DNA from: Pseudomonas lundensis
Lineage (GTDB): Bacteria; Pseudomonadota; Gammaproteobacteria; Pseudomonadales; Pseudomonadaceae
Direction of reading: 5' to 3'
Assembly: GCF_002269125.1 (NCBI RefSeq)
Contig: NZ_NQKI01000015.1
Span: forward strand, 1 to 64,000
Length of the DNA stretch: 64,000 nucleotides
The notes beneath the pieces are model-generated. The model was given only the letters and a program-made list of their open reading frames with translations. It ran no database searches and was not told the DNA's origin. Both the position numbers and the translations under genes were made by a program. This document shows, one piece after another, positions 35,277 through 45,417 of this stretch; the first letter of the stretch is position 1; every line of letters begins with the position of its first letter.

Positions 35277-36821
35277 CTATGCGGTCGGGCGCTCGTGCAA
35301 AGACACGATAAACTGCTCTGCAGGTAAAGGGCGTGCGAACAAGTACCCCTGCAAAAACGCCACGCCACGGGCTGCCAGATAGTCGCTTTGTTCCTCGGTC
35401 TCAATCCCTTCCGCGACAACCCCCAGCCCCAGTTTTGCGCTGAGCTCAATAATGGCATCAAGAATATGAATGGACAGGGCATCCGCGCCGATCATGGCGA
35501 CGAAACTTTGATCAATTTTTAAATAATCCACATTGAATTCATGCAGGTAGCCCAGGCTTGAGTGCCCTGTGCCGAAGTCATCAATGGCTATCATCACCCC
35601 CAGCTCATGCAATTGGGCAAATAAGCGGTGGGTCACCTCACTCGGGACAATCAATTCACGCTCTGTTAACTCCAATACGAGTTTTATATGCCCGGGTGCA
35701 AAAGCCTTAAGAAAAGACCGGCAGTCTTCAACCAGTTCAAGGTCTTGACAGTGCCGGGCCGTGATATTGAACCCAATATGAAAACCGGTCTCCAGACGAT
35801 TGGCCTGTGGCGCCAACAACTTTGCGGTTTGCTGCATTAACGACCGCGTCATGGGCACAATAAGCCCGGAGTGCTCTGCAAAAGGAATGAACAAATCAGG
35901 CCCGACCAGACCTTCGCGTGGATGTTGCCAGCGCATCAATACTTCAGCGCCCGCCCACTGCCGGTCAGCGGCGCGCACAATAGGCTGGAAAAAGGGAATG
36001 AATTCTCCTGCCTCCAACCCCCGCTGGAGTTCATGGCTGGGAGATGACGCGCGCTTTTGTAACCAGCGAACAGTGGCCGCCGACACCACGCCCAAAAAGA
36101 TCAGTAATGCGAGTAAACCGGGGTATTCCACCACAGCAAAACGCCACACTTCACCGTCGCTGAAACCCACCACGACACGGTAGGGGTATTCAGACGATGG
36201 CAAGCTAACTTGCGCCACAGGGTATTGCGGTACAGGCGTAGTGCGAACGACGCCATAACGGTCAATCCAGGCATCGCCCACTTGTATCAATAAAAGGGTT
36301 TTATGATTGATAAGGCCCAATACATTGACCAAGTGAAAACCATACAGGCTGACCAGAACGCCTTGAGCGTTTTTTTGTTTGCGCAGGATCAGCAGGGGTT
36401 CGTTCGGGGTGACCGGATTGCCTGCCATTAACCACAACCGCCCGGCGGCATAATTTTCCGGGTTGACGGTTTCCTTGAAGTTGCCGAACAGCGAGGAGCA
36501 GTACAGTTGGTTATCCCATACCAGGTTGACCGAGCGAACAAAGGGGCGGCGAGTAACTTGATCGCGTAGCGCAAGTTCGACCTGGGGGCAGGCCTGACCG
36601 GATAAAGGCAGCACCACCTCCGAGGCCAGCGCTGCATTGTCGAGCATTTGATCGAATTGCCTGACCGCCTCGGTCGAGGTCTGTTGAGCGACCAGTTTCA
36701 AAGAACGATCAGCCTGCCAGACAATGATGCACAACCCCAGCACCACAGGCAGTAATCCACTGAGCACAACCAACGCGTAACGCTCTGTCCATTTGCGGGT
36801 CATTTTCAGCGTTAAAGGCAT
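35277..36821 (-). CDS. CSS-motif EAL-domain c-di-GMP phosphodiesterase
   Basis: A 514-aa membrane enzyme. A signal-anchor helix (about 16-38), a periplasmic CSS domain with YCSSLFG (the redox-sensing Cys-Ser-Ser motif), a second helix (about 230-250) and a cytoplasmic EAL domain (about 265-510) are visible. Catalytic elements are present: GAEVLMRW (EVL in place of EAL, Glu kept), LTEREL, IDDFGTG, KIDQSF, EGIE and QGYLFARP. It should therefore hydrolyse c-di-GMP. The ATG is preceded by AGGAA. It is a single gene. Known CSS-EAL enzymes respond to periplasmic disulfide status. Confidence 0.9.
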   Translation of the reverse strand: MPLTLKMTRKWTERYALVVLSGLLPVVLGLCIIVWQADRSLKLVAQQTSTEAVRQFDQMLDNAALASEVVLPLSGQACPQVELALRDQVTRRPFVRSVNLVWDNQLYCSSLFGNFKETVNPENYAAGRLWLMAGNPVTPNEPLLILRKQKNAQGVLVSLYGFHLVNVLGLINHKTLLLIQVGDAWIDRYGVVRTTPVPQYPVAQVSLPSSEYPYRVVVGFSDGEVWRFAVVEYPGLLALLIFLGVVSAATVRWLQKRASSPSHELQRGLEAGEFIPFFQPIVRAADRQWAGAEVLMRWQHPREGLVGPDLFIPFAEHSGLIVPMTRSLMQQTAKLLAPQANRLETGFHIGFNITARHCQDLELVEDCRSFLKAFAPGHIKLVLELTERELIVPSEVTHRLFAQLHELGVMIAIDDFGTGHSSLGYLHEFNVDYLKIDQSFVAMIGADALSIHILDAIIELSAKLGLGVVAEGIETEEQSDYLAARGVAFLQGYLFARPLPAEQFIVSLHERPTA

Positions 36822-37157
36822 TCAGGTTCCTGCGCACACAAGGGCTATCGATAGAAAGAGGGTAGGCGGTAATAGGAAAAGGTTAGCATTGGTACGCCAC
36901 AAATTCACGGGTGGCCGGGACAAACCTGATTACGCCATGTAGAATCCGCTTACGCATACAAGAATAATGACTTCTGCAAGCAGAAGCCCCGCCCGCAAGA
37001 GATGGGTCGACATGAAGATATTCGGGTTCCAACTGATTCACGGAGATTTCCTTGCGCGCAGTGTACGTGGCATTTCCTGCGCGCCGCCTCAACGCTTCGG
37101 CATTCTTAGCAAATAACCTTACGTTAATTCTAAAAATGACAAAGATGAGGCGCCAAA
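36822..37157. other. 336-bp intergenic region upstream of hppD
   Basis: This is the divergent promoter region for the EAL gene and hppD. It has a tight inverted repeat, CTTCTGC-AA-GCAGAAG (36971-36986), and an AT-rich stretch just before hppD. No gene or known RNA was recognised. Confidence 0.5.
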
Positions 37158-38234
37158 ATGGCTGATCTATACGAAAACCCAATGGGTCTGATGGGCTTTG
37201 AATTCATCGAGTTCGCATCCCCAACACCGAATACCCTTGAACCCATTTTCGAAATCATGGGTTTTACCAAAGTCGCCACCCACCGCTCCAAGGCTGTGCA
37301 CCTGTACCGCCAGGGCGACATTAACCTGATCCTCAACAATGAGCCTCACAGCGTAGCCTCCTACTTTGCTGCCGAGCACGGCCCGTCCGTTTGCGGCATG
37401 GCATTTCGCGTGCGCAATGCGCAGCAGGCTTATGCCCGGGCACTTGAACTGGGCGCGCAACCGATTGAAATCCCGACCGGTCCAATGGAACTGAACCTCC
37501 CTGCGATCAAAGGCATCGGTGGTGCACCGCTGTACCTGATTGACCGTTATGGCGAAGGCAGTTCGATCTATGACATCGACTTTGTTTTCATTGAAGGCGT
37601 GGACCGTCATCCCGTGGGGGCAGGCCTGAAAATCATCGACCACCTGACCCACAACGTGTACCGCGGGCGTATGGCTTACTGGGCCAATTTCTACGAAAAG
37701 CTCTTTAACTTCCGTGAAATTCGTTACTTCGACATTAAGGGTGAGTACACCGGCCTGACGTCCAAGGCCATGACAGCCCCGGATGGCATGATCCGCATCC
37801 CGCTCAATGAAGAGTCGTCCAAGGGTGCCGGGCAGATCGAAGAGTTCCTGATGCAGTTCAACGGCGAAGGCATTCAGCACGTGGCTTTCCTCAGTGACGA
37901 CCTGGTCAAGACTTGGGACGCGCTGAAGAAAATCGGCATGCGCTTCATGACAGCTCCACCGGACACCTATTACGAAATGCTTGAAGGCCGCTTGCCAAAT
38001 CATGGCGAGTCGGTAGAGGCCCTGCAATCACGCGGGATCTTGCTCGATGGTTCGTCCGATAAGGGCGACAAGCGCTTGCTGCTGCAGATCTTCTCCGAAA
38101 CCCTGATGGGCCCGGTGTTCTTCGAGTTTATTCAGCGCAAGGGGGACGACGGTTTTGGGGAAGGTAACTTCAAGGCCCTGTTTGAATCCATCGAGCGTGA
38201 TCAGGTGCGTCGCGGTGTATTGACCGCAGACTGA
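37158..38234 (+). CDS. hppD: 4-hydroxyphenylpyruvate dioxygenase
   Basis: A 358-aa Fe(II) dioxygenase that makes homogentisate in tyrosine catabolism and pyomelanin formation. Two glyoxalase-like halves are present. The iron ligands lie in [23 protein letters not shown] and [12 protein letters not shown]. The length equals the well-known P. fluorescens enzyme. GAGG stands upstream of the ATG. No other tyrosine-pathway gene is adjacent. A strong terminator follows. Confidence 0.97.
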   Translation: MADLYENPMGLMGFEFIEFASPTPNTLEPIFEIMGFTKVATHRSKAVHLYRQGDINLILNNEPHSVASYFAAEHGPSVCGMAFRVRNAQQAYARALELGAQPIEIPTGPMELNLPAIKGIGGAPLYLIDRYGEGSSIYDIDFVFIEGVDRHPVGAGLKIIDHLTHNVYRGRMAYWANFYEKLFNFREIRYFDIKGEYTGLTSKAMTAPDGMIRIPLNEESSKGAGQIEEFLMQFNGEGIQHVAFLSDDLVKTWDALKKIGMRFMTAPPDTYYEMLEGRLPNHGESVEALQSRGILLDGSSDKGDKRLLLQIFSETLMGPVFFEFIQRKGDDGFGEGNFKALFESIERDQVRRGVLTAD

Positions 38235-38245
38235 TTCTGGCGCAC

Positions 38246-38285
38246 AAAAAAACGCCCGCCCTGTCATAGGGGCGGGCGTTTTTTT
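38246..38285. terminator. Bidirectional terminator after hppD
   Basis: ACGCCCGCC / GGGCGGGCGT stem with an A run before it and a T run after it. It serves hppD and the convergent DUF1345 gene. Confidence 0.92.
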
Positions 38286-38291
38286 ATGGGC

Positions 38292-38930
38292 TTAAAACAA
38301 GCCTGCGGCAATGTTGATGGAGAAACCCAATACAGCCGTGTTGAACAAGAAACCCAACAAGGAGTGGCCCAATACAGCTTTACGCATCTCGCGGGTGGCA
38401 ATTGAAACGTCAGCGGTTTGTACCGCTACGCTCAACGTGAAAGAGAAGTACAGGAAGTCCCAGTAGTCCGGGTCCAGCTCACCTTCAGGAAAACGCAGCG
38501 CAGGTTCAAGGCCATCATTGTTGTAAAAGAGTCGGGCGTAGTGAAGGCTGAAGATAACCCCGATCATCAACCACGAACCGACGATGGTCATACCCGTGAA
38601 GGCGTAGTGCATCATCTGGTCGGTGTTGCTCAGTTTGCTATTACCGGAGAGCTCAAGGGTGATCGCTGCCAGGCTGGCGATTGCAGCCACGCAGACAGTG
38701 AACAACACCATGCTGGCATTTTCGTCTTCAACTTCCGCCGTGCGTTTGACGTCGCAGGCTTTGGAGCGAACCACCAGCCAGAACGTCAACGCCAGGTACA
38801 GCCAGACACCGGCATTCCAGCCCAGCAGAAACTGGGTGGTCAGGGTCGCGGCGGGTGCGAAAATCCCGACCGCAACCCCCAGAACAGTGGCAGCGGTCAG
38901 GCGAGGGTGAGTGCGTGCAAGGTGCGGCAT
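38292..38930 (-). CDS. DUF1345 membrane protein
   Basis: A 212-aa inner-membrane protein with about five helices. The start is the ATG at 38930 behind AGGGA; the longer frame is not used. DUF1345 marks include [25 protein letters not shown] and [20 protein letters not shown]. The function is unknown in the family. It is downstream of nothing obvious on its strand, because the RND permease ends 52 bp upstream of its start with the same orientation, so readthrough is possible. Confidence 0.88.
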   Translation of the reverse strand: MPHLARTHPRLTAATVLGVAVGIFAPAATLTTQFLLGWNAGVWLYLALTFWLVVRSKACDVKRTAEVEDENASMVLFTVCVAAIASLAAITLELSGNSKLSNTDQMMHYAFTGMTIVGSWLMIGVIFSLHYARLFYNNDGLEPALRFPEGELDPDYWDFLYFSFTLSVAVQTADVSIATREMRKAVLGHSLLGFLFNTAVLGFSINIAAGLF

Positions 38931-38982
38931 AAACAGTCCCTGTAACGTGGTAGTGCTGAACCTTAGCACGCGCCGACGATGC

Positions 38983-41900
38983 TTAATGCGCTCGCGGTTT
39001 TCTGCTCACTCGTTTCATCACCACAACAAAAAAGACCGGCACGAAAACCACGGCCAGCGTGGCCACGATCATGCCGCCGATAACGCCCGTACCAATTGCT
39101 TGCTGACTCGCGGAGCTCGCGCCGGTGGCAATGGCCAACGGCACGACGCCGAGAATGAAAGCCAGTGAAGTCATTACGATCGGACGCAGACGCAAGCGCG
39201 CCGCCTGCACAGTGGCATCCACCAGATCATGACCCTCGTCATATAAGGTCTTGGCGAACTCGATGATCAGGATCGCGTTCTTGGCCGACAGGCCAATGAT
39301 CGTGATCAAGCCCACCTTAAAGAACACGTCATTGGGCATTCCTCGCAACGTCACTGCCAGCACTGCGCCCAATACGCCCAAAGGCACCACCAACAACACA
39401 GCAGTGGGGATCGACCAACTCTCGTACAAGGCTGCCAGGCACAAGAACACCACCAGCAACGACAGGCCCAGCAGAATCGGCGCCTGTGCTCCGGAGATTT
39501 TTTCTTCCAGCGACAGGCCGGTCCATTCCATGCCCATGCCAGCGGGCAGCTGTGCAACCAGACGCTGGATCTCGATCATCGCTTCGCCAGTGCTGTGGCC
39601 GACGGCCGCTTCGCCGGAAATGCTGATGGCCGGGTAACCGTTGTAACGCGTCAACTGCGATGCCCCCTGAATCCAGCGCGCTTCGACAAAGGCCGACAAC
39701 GGCACCATCTTGTCGAGGTTGTTGCGCACATTGATCTTGAGCAGGTCTTCAACCTGACTGCGCTGATCGCCCTCGGCCTGTACCACCACGCGCTGCATGC
39801 GGCCCTGATTCGGGAAGTCATTGACGTAAGCCGATCCCACGGCCGTAGAGAGCACGTTTCCGATGTCGGCAAAGGAAATGCCCAATGCATTCGCGCGCTT
39901 ACGGTCAACCTCCAGTTGCACCTGCGGGCTCTCAGCCAGTGCGCTTTCACGCACATTGGTCAGCACCGGGCTTTTCTCGGCTAACGCCAGCAACTCGCTG
40001 CGTGCTTGCATCAGCACGTCATACCCGACGCCACCACGGTCTTGCAGACGGAACTCAAAACCGCTCGAGGTCCCCAGCCCGCTCACGGGTGGCGGCAGAA
40101 TGGCAAATGCCACGGCATCCTTGAGGTCGCTGAACGCCGCATTGGCGCGGTCGGCGATGGCCGAAGCTGAGTCTTTTACGCCGCGCTCGGACCAATCCTT
40201 CATGGTCGTGAACGCCAGCGCGGCATTCTGGCCGTTACCGGAGAAGCTGAAGCCCAGAATCATCGTGGTGTTACCCACCCCCGGCTCAGTGGCGTTGTGC
40301 GCTTCGATCTGTTCAGCCACCTTGATCGTGCGCACCTGGCTGGCCCCCGGCGGCAACTGGATGTCGGTAATGGTGTAGCCCTGATCCTCAACCGGCAAAA
40401 ACGAGGAGGGCAGACGGGCAAAACACAGCACCAACATCACCAGCAGTGCGCCGTAGACCAGCAAATAGCGCCCGCTGCGCTTGATCACATGCACCACCCA
40501 GTGCTCGTAGCCTTGGGACAGCCGCTCAAACCGCGCGTTGAACCAGCCAAAGAAACCGCCCTTGGCATGATGCTCGCCTTTGGCAATGGGCTTGAGCAGG
40601 GTGGCGCACAACGCCGGGGTCAGCGACAGGGCCAAAAAAGCCGAGAACAGGATTGAGGTGGCCATCGACAGCGAGAATTGCTGGTAAATCACCCCCACCG
40701 AGCCCGGCATGAACGCCATCGGGATAAACACGGCCACCAATACCAGGGTGATACCGATGATAGCGCCGCTGATCTGGGTCATGGCCTTGCGTGTGGCTTC
40801 GCGTGGGGACAGCCCCTCGGTCACCATAATCCGCTCGACGTTTTCCACCACCACAATGGCGTCATCCACCAGAATCCCGATCGCCAGCACCATACCGAAC
40901 ATCGTCAGTACGTTGATCGAGAAGCCAAGCACCAGCATCATGGCAAACGTGCCCATCAGCGCGACCGGTACCACCAGTGTCGGGATCAGGGTGTAACGGA
41001 TGTTCTGTAAAAACAGGAACATCACGGCAAACACCAGCACCATCGCCTCGACCAGGGTGTACATCACTTTGGTAATCGAGACTTTGACGAACGGCGATGT
41101 GTCGTACGGGATGGTGTACTCAACACCCGCAGGGAAGTACCGGCTCAACTCGTCCATCTTGGCGCGAATCAGGGTCGCAGTGCTCAAGGCGTTGGCTTCG
41201 GGCGCCAACTGCACGCTGAAGGCTGTGGCAGTCTTGCCATTGAGGCGTGTGCCGTACTGGTATTCCTGACTACCAATTTCGACCCGCGCCACGTCGCGCA
41301 CGCGCACCGTGGAGCCGTCCGGATTGGCGCGCAGCACAATGTCGCCAAACTCTTCAGGGGTCGAGAGCTGGCCTTTAACCAGCACCGTAGCCGTGATTTC
41401 CTGCGTCGGGCGTCCCGGCAAATCACCGATGCTGCCCGCCGAAACCTGAGCGTTCTGATTGGCAATTGCCTGATTGACGTCAGCAGGGGTCAAGTGAAAG
41501 CCGATCAGCTTTTGCGGATCGATCCAGATGCGCATGGCCCGTTCGGCGCCATAGAGTTGGGCCTTGCCCACGCCTTCTATACGCTTGATTTCGTTCATGA
41601 CGTTGCGGGCGAGGTAGTCACTGAGCGCGACCTCGTCCAGCGGGCTGTTATTAGCCGTGAGCGTTACCAGCATTAAAAAGCCGGACGAGACTTTCTCGAC
41701 TTGTAACCCCTGTTGCATGACCGCCTGTGGCAAACGTGACTCGACGGCCTTGAGGCGGTTTTGCACATCGACCTGCGCCATTTCCGGATCGATGCCCGGC
41801 TTGAACGTGGCGGTAATGGTGGCGCTGCCCAGGCTGCTCTGAGACTCAAAATACATCAGGCCATCCGTGCCGTTGAGCTCTTGCTCAATCAGGCTGACCA

Positions 41901-42087
41901 CACTTTCGTCCAGCGTCTGGGCCGAAGCGCCGGGGTAGACCGCATAGACCTCAACCTTGGGCGGTGCGACGTTTGGGTATTTGGCGACCGGCAATTGCGG
42001 AATGGCCAAAGCCCCCGCCAGCACAATGAACAACGCGACGACCCACGCAAAGATGGGCCGATCGATAAAGAACTGCGGCATGCTCAC
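38983..42087 (-). CDS. RND efflux permease (HAE1 family, MexD/MexQ-like)
   Basis: A 1034-aa proton-driven inner-membrane exporter. It starts [20 protein letters not shown] and contains [12 protein letters not shown], the helix-4 motif [16 protein letters not shown] with the proton-relay aspartates, and the duplicated 12-helix layout. Its wording is closer to MexD than to MexB or MexF. It overlaps the adaptor gene upstream by four bases. No outer-membrane channel gene follows, so it must borrow one (OprM-type) from elsewhere. Substrates are unknown; drugs or solvents are likely from the family. Confidence 0.93.
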   Translation of the reverse strand: MSMPQFFIDRPIFAWVVALFIVLAGALAIPQLPVAKYPNVAPPKVEVYAVYPGASAQTLDESVVSLIEQELNGTDGLMYFESQSSLGSATITATFKPGIDPEMAQVDVQNRLKAVESRLPQAVMQQGLQVEKVSSGFLMLVTLTANNSPLDEVALSDYLARNVMNEIKRIEGVGKAQLYGAERAMRIWIDPQKLIGFHLTPADVNQAIANQNAQVSAGSIGDLPGRPTQEITATVLVKGQLSTPEEFGDIVLRANPDGSTVRVRDVARVEIGSQEYQYGTRLNGKTATAFSVQLAPEANALSTATLIRAKMDELSRYFPAGVEYTIPYDTSPFVKVSITKVMYTLVEAMVLVFAVMFLFLQNIRYTLIPTLVVPVALMGTFAMMLVLGFSINVLTMFGMVLAIGILVDDAIVVVENVERIMVTEGLSPREATRKAMTQISGAIIGITLVLVAVFIPMAFMPGSVGVIYQQFSLSMATSILFSAFLALSLTPALCATLLKPIAKGEHHAKGGFFGWFNARFERLSQGYEHWVVHVIKRSGRYLLVYGALLVMLVLCFARLPSSFLPVEDQGYTITDIQLPPGASQVRTIKVAEQIEAHNATEPGVGNTTMILGFSFSGNGQNAALAFTTMKDWSERGVKDSASAIADRANAAFSDLKDAVAFAILPPPVSGLGTSSGFEFRLQDRGGVGYDVLMQARSELLALAEKSPVLTNVRESALAESPQVQLEVDRKRANALGISFADIGNVLSTAVGSAYVNDFPNQGRMQRVVVQAEGDQRSQVEDLLKINVRNNLDKMVPLSAFVEARWIQGASQLTRYNGYPAISISGEAAVGHSTGEAMIEIQRLVAQLPAGMGMEWTGLSLEEKISGAQAPILLGLSLLVVFLCLAALYESWSIPTAVLLVVPLGVLGAVLAVTLRGMPNDVFFKVGLITIIGLSAKNAILIIEFAKTLYDEGHDLVDATVQAARLRLRPIVMTSLAFILGVVPLAIATGASSASQQAIGTGVIGGMIVATLAVVFVPVFFVVVMKRVSRKPRAH

Positions 42088-43238
42088 CGATCCGTGGAGT
42101 GTACGAGGGGAAGAGCGGGGTCATCGATCTGCACCTGTTCGCCCGGGCGGGCATGTTGCAGGCCTTCGATGACAATGCGGTCGCCAGCTTTCAGGCCGGC
42201 ATTGACGATCCAGCGATCCTGTTGGGCATTGCCCAGCTGCACCGGCTGCTGCTTGATGCGATTGTCCGCTTCAACCAACAACACCTGAGCCACCCCGGCG
42301 CTGTCACGCAAAATAGCGCGCTGCGGCACGCTGATGCCTTGCTTGTTAAAAGCCTGTTCCAGACGCACGCGCACAAAACTGCCGGGTAGCAGGTCGTTAT
42401 CCGGGTTGGGAAACTCGCTGCGCAGAATCACCTGGCCCGTACTCGGGTCTACGTTAACGTCGGTGAACAGCAGTTTGCCGGGCAACGGATACAGGCTGCC
42501 GTTATCACGGACAAGGGTGACGCGGGCCTGCTCGTTGCCGACCTTTTGCAATTCGCCAGCGCGGAAGGATTCGCGCAGGTTGTCCAGATCGCGGGTGGAC
42601 TGGGTCAGGTCTACGTGCACAGGATTGAGTTGTTGAATCCGTGCCAACGGCGTGACTTCGCCCTGACCGACCAACGCGCCTTCAGTGACCAGTGCGCGGC
42701 CGATGCGTCCGGAAATCGGCGCGGTGACCGTGGCATAACCCAGGTTCAAGCGGGCACGCTGCACCGCGGCCTTATTGCCTGCGACATCGGCGTGTGCCTG
42801 CTGCGCTTGGGCGCGGGCGTTGTCGTATTCCTGACCGCTGATGGCGTTGCTTTCGATCAGCGCAGCGTAACGCTCACTCTGCAACCTGGCTTGCAAAGCC
42901 TGCGCTTCGGATTTGCGCAGGGCGGCCAGCGCACTGTCCAGATCGGCCTTGAAAGGCGCAGGATCAATCAGGAACAACACGTCCCCCTGTTTGACCTCGC
43001 TGCCTTCTTCGTACACCCGCTTGAGCACCACGCCAGCCACGCGGGCGCGCACTTCGGCCACGCGCGGGGCAACGATGCGTCCGCTCAATTCGTTATTGAT
43101 CGACAGCGGCGCGGTGGCGATGACTTCGGTTCGCACCTTGACCAGGGGCGTTTTTTCTTCAGCGTCGGGGTTCTTGCCACACCCCGCGAGGGCCAGTGCC
43201 AGCGCTGAAAGGCAGAGCGGGGCAAAGAGCTTTTTCAA
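42084..43238 (-). CDS. RND efflux periplasmic adaptor subunit
   Basis: A 384-aa membrane-fusion protein with a lipoprotein signal (LALAGCGKNP). The barrel-sandwich hybrid and alpha-hairpin (GDVLFLIDPAPFKADLDSALAALRKSEAQALQ) and beta-barrel are in the usual order. It bridges the RND permease with an outer-membrane channel. It is first gene of the pump operon and divergent from a response regulator; the 177-bp gap contains GTGTGAA repeats. Confidence 0.93.
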   Translation of the reverse strand: MKKLFAPLCLSALALALAGCGKNPDAEEKTPLVKVRTEVIATAPLSINNELSGRIVAPRVAEVRARVAGVVLKRVYEEGSEVKQGDVLFLIDPAPFKADLDSALAALRKSEAQALQARLQSERYAALIESNAISGQEYDNARAQAQQAHADVAGNKAAVQRARLNLGYATVTAPISGRIGRALVTEGALVGQGEVTPLARIQQLNPVHVDLTQSTRDLDNLRESFRAGELQKVGNEQARVTLVRDNGSLYPLPGKLLFTDVNVDPSTGQVILRSEFPNPDNDLLPGSFVRVRLEQAFNKQGISVPQRAILRDSAGVAQVLLVEADNRIKQQPVQLGNAQQDRWIVNAGLKAGDRIVIEGLQHARPGEQVQIDDPALPLVHSTDR

Positions 43239-43312
43239 TGAGCGAGCCTTCTTATAAATGCAGGATAGTTCTGTAAGTGCTTGCGCATGCTAAGGGCAGC
43301 ACGCAAGAGGCG

Positions 43313-43373
43313 TTGTGAAGCTGTGTAGGCGGTGTGTGAAAAAGTGTGAAGGTAATGCTCCTATCCGTGTGAG
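43313..43373. promoter_or_regulatory. Phased GTGTGAA-type repeats between pump operon and response regulator
   Basis: TTGTGAA (43313), GTGTAGG (43323), GTGTGAA (43334), GTGTGAA (43344) and GTGTGAG (43367). The first four are spaced about 10-11 bp apart, as expected for binding of an OmpR-type regulator on one DNA face. Binding by the adjacent regulator is inferred. Confidence 0.5.
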
Positions 43374-43415
43374 GTTGTATATCCTTTGGCTTTCCCCGAG
43401 TTGTAAGCATTTATT

Positions 43416-44117
43416 ATGCCCACTATTTTGCTGGTCGAAGATGACGCCGCGCTCTCGGAGCTGATTGCCAGTTACCTGGAGCGCAATGGCTACGAGGTCA
43501 GCGTGATTGCCCGTGGCGACCTGGTGCGTGACCGGGCTAAAAGCAACCCGCCGGACTTGGTGATTCTTGACCTGATGTTGCCGGGCCTTGATGGCCTGCA
43601 AGTGTGCCGCTTGTTGCGTGCTGACTCGGCCAGCCTGCCGATCCTGATGTTGACGGCCCGCGACGATAGTCATGATCAGGTGCTGGGGCTAGAGATGGGC
43701 GCCGACGATTATGTGACAAAACCTTGCGAGCCGCGGGTATTACTGGCGCGCGTGAGGACGTTACTGCGCCGCAGCAGCCTGATCGAGCCGCAGGTGGCCA
43801 ATGACCGGATCGTGATCGGCAACTTGTGCATTGACCTGTCAGAACGCAACGTCACGTGGCGCGGGCAAGACATTGAGCTGTCCAGCGGTGAATACAACCT
43901 GTTGGTGGTCCTGGCCCGGCATGCCGGTGAAGTGCTCAGCCGCGATCAAATCCTCCAGCGTTTACGTGGCATTGAATTCAACGGCACAGACCGCTCGGTG
44001 GACGTGGCCATTTCCAAGTTGCGGCGCAAATTCGATGACTGCGCGGGGGAAGCGCGCAAGATCAAAACCGTGTGGGGCAAAGGCTACCTCTTCAGCCGTT
44101 CCGAGTGGGAATGCTGA
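43416..44117 (+). CDS. OmpR-family response regulator (RstA-like)
   Basis: A 233-aa two-component regulator. The receiver domain has its phospho-acceptor Asp52 in LVILDLMLPG, with DD at 9-10 and Lys in YVTKPCEP. The C-terminal winged helix has RGQDIELSSGEYNLLVVLARHAGEVLSRDQI and RSVDVAISKLRRKF. It is followed 4 bp on by its sensor kinase and lies divergent from an RND pump, so it probably controls that pump. Confidence 0.94.
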   Translation: MPTILLVEDDAALSELIASYLERNGYEVSVIARGDLVRDRAKSNPPDLVILDLMLPGLDGLQVCRLLRADSASLPILMLTARDDSHDQVLGLEMGADDYVTKPCEPRVLLARVRTLLRRSSLIEPQVANDRIVIGNLCIDLSERNVTWRGQDIELSSGEYNLLVVLARHAGEVLSRDQILQRLRGIEFNGTDRSVDVAISKLRRKFDDCAGEARKIKTVWGKGYLFSRSEWEC

Positions 44118-44121
44118 AACC

Positions 44122-45417
44122 ATGTTCAAGGTCCTGCTAAGGCTATATCTGGTGACCATGGTCACATTCGGGGCAGCCATCTACCTGGTACCCGAGTTGA
44201 TCGTTACGGTCTTTCATGATCGGTTCATGAATTACAACATCGACATGTCCCGCGGCATGCAAACCCTGCTGGTCAAACAATTTCATCAATTACCCGCCGA
44301 ACAATGGCCCGCGCTGGCCCGGGAGCTGGACAGCCAGTTCTCGCCGTTGCGGGTCAATCTGCTGTCAGTCAATGACCCGAAATTCGATGCCGATGAACAG
44401 CGCCAGTTACAGCAAGGGCAGGGCGTGTTGCGCATTGGCGAATGGGGCTGGCGCACGCTGGTGGTGTCACCGCTGGACAAGCAACAGGCTATTGAATTGG
44501 TGATGCCCCCCGATCCCTTCGACATGAACGTCCTGTACTGGAGCATTAACGTACTGATCGGCGCGGCATTGCTCGGGTGTTTATTGCTGTGGCTGCGTCC
44601 TCACTGGCGCGACCTGGAGCGTCTCAAGCGCACAGCGGCGTTGATTGGTCAGGGGCAATTGAGCGAGCGCACGCAGATCTCGCCACGGTCGAACGTTCAC
44701 GGGCTGGCCAGTGCGTTTGACACCATGGCCCAAGACATCGAAAGCCTGCTCAACCAGCAACGCGACCTGCTCAATGCGGTCTCCCACGAACTGCGCACAC
44801 CCCTGACGCGGCTGGATTTCGGTTTGGCGCTGGTGTTATGCGACGACTTGCCGCCAGCCAGCCGCGAGCGGTTGCAGGTGTTGGTCGGGCATATCCGCGA
44901 ACTGGATGAATTGGTGCTGGAGTTGCTGTCTTTTAGCCGCTTGCAAAACCCGGCGCTGGTGCCGGAGCGCGTGGAGGTGTCACTGGATGAATTTGTCGAC
45001 AGTATTCTGGGCAGTTTCGACGAAGAGCTGGAAACCCCCGACATCGTGCTGGACGTGCTGCTGCACGGCTCGCAGGAGCGCTTTGCGCTGGACCCGAGAC
45101 TCACCGCGCGCGCGTTACAAAACTTGCTGCGTAACGCCATGCGCTACTGCGATCGGCGCATTCAGGTGGGGGTGAATGTCACTGCACACGGCTGTGAATT
45201 GTGGGTCGACGATGACGGCATCGGCATCCCGGAAGCGGACCGCGAACGCGTGTTTGAACCTTTCTATCGCCTGGACCGCAGCCGCGACCGCGCCACCGGG
45301 GGCTTTGGTCTGGGCTTGGCGATCAGCCGGCGCGCCCTCGAAGCCCAAGGTGGAACGCTCAATATTGAGCCTTCCCCCCTGGGCGGAGCGCGTTTCCGGT
45401 TGTGGCTACCGGTTTAG
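44122..45417 (+). CDS. Sensor histidine kinase (RstB-like)
   Basis: A 431-aa membrane kinase starting at the ATG at 44122, four bases after the regulator stop; a longer overlapping frame is not used. It has a first helix (about 8-30), a periplasmic sensor region of about 105 residues, a second helix (about 137-157), HAMP, the H-box with His222 (NAVSHELRTPLTR) and an ATPase domain (NLLRNAMRY, DDDGIGIP, GGFGLGLAIS). The signal is unknown. Its stop overlaps that of the convergent RarD-like gene. Confidence 0.94.
   Translation: MFKVLLRLYLVTMVTFGAAIYLVPELIVTVFHDRFMNYNIDMSRGMQTLLVKQFHQLPAEQWPALARELDSQFSPLRVNLLSVNDPKFDADEQRQLQQGQGVLRIGEWGWRTLVVSPLDKQQAIELVMPPDPFDMNVLYWSINVLIGAALLGCLLLWLRPHWRDLERLKRTAALIGQGQLSERTQISPRSNVHGLASAFDTMAQDIESLLNQQRDLLNAVSHELRTPLTRLDFGLALVLCDDLPPASRERLQVLVGHIRELDELVLELLSFSRLQNPALVPERVEVSLDEFVDSILGSFDEELETPDIVLDVLLHGSQERFALDPRLTARALQNLLRNAMRYCDRRIQVGVNVTAHGCELWVDDDGIGIPEADRERVFEPFYRLDRSRDRATGGFGLGLAISRRALEAQGGTLNIEPSPLGGARFRLWLPV

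Noticed and set aside
43831-44121. 97-codon upstream extension of the sensor kinase
   Set aside because: It overlaps the response regulator out of frame; the ATG at 44122 is four bases after the regulator stop.
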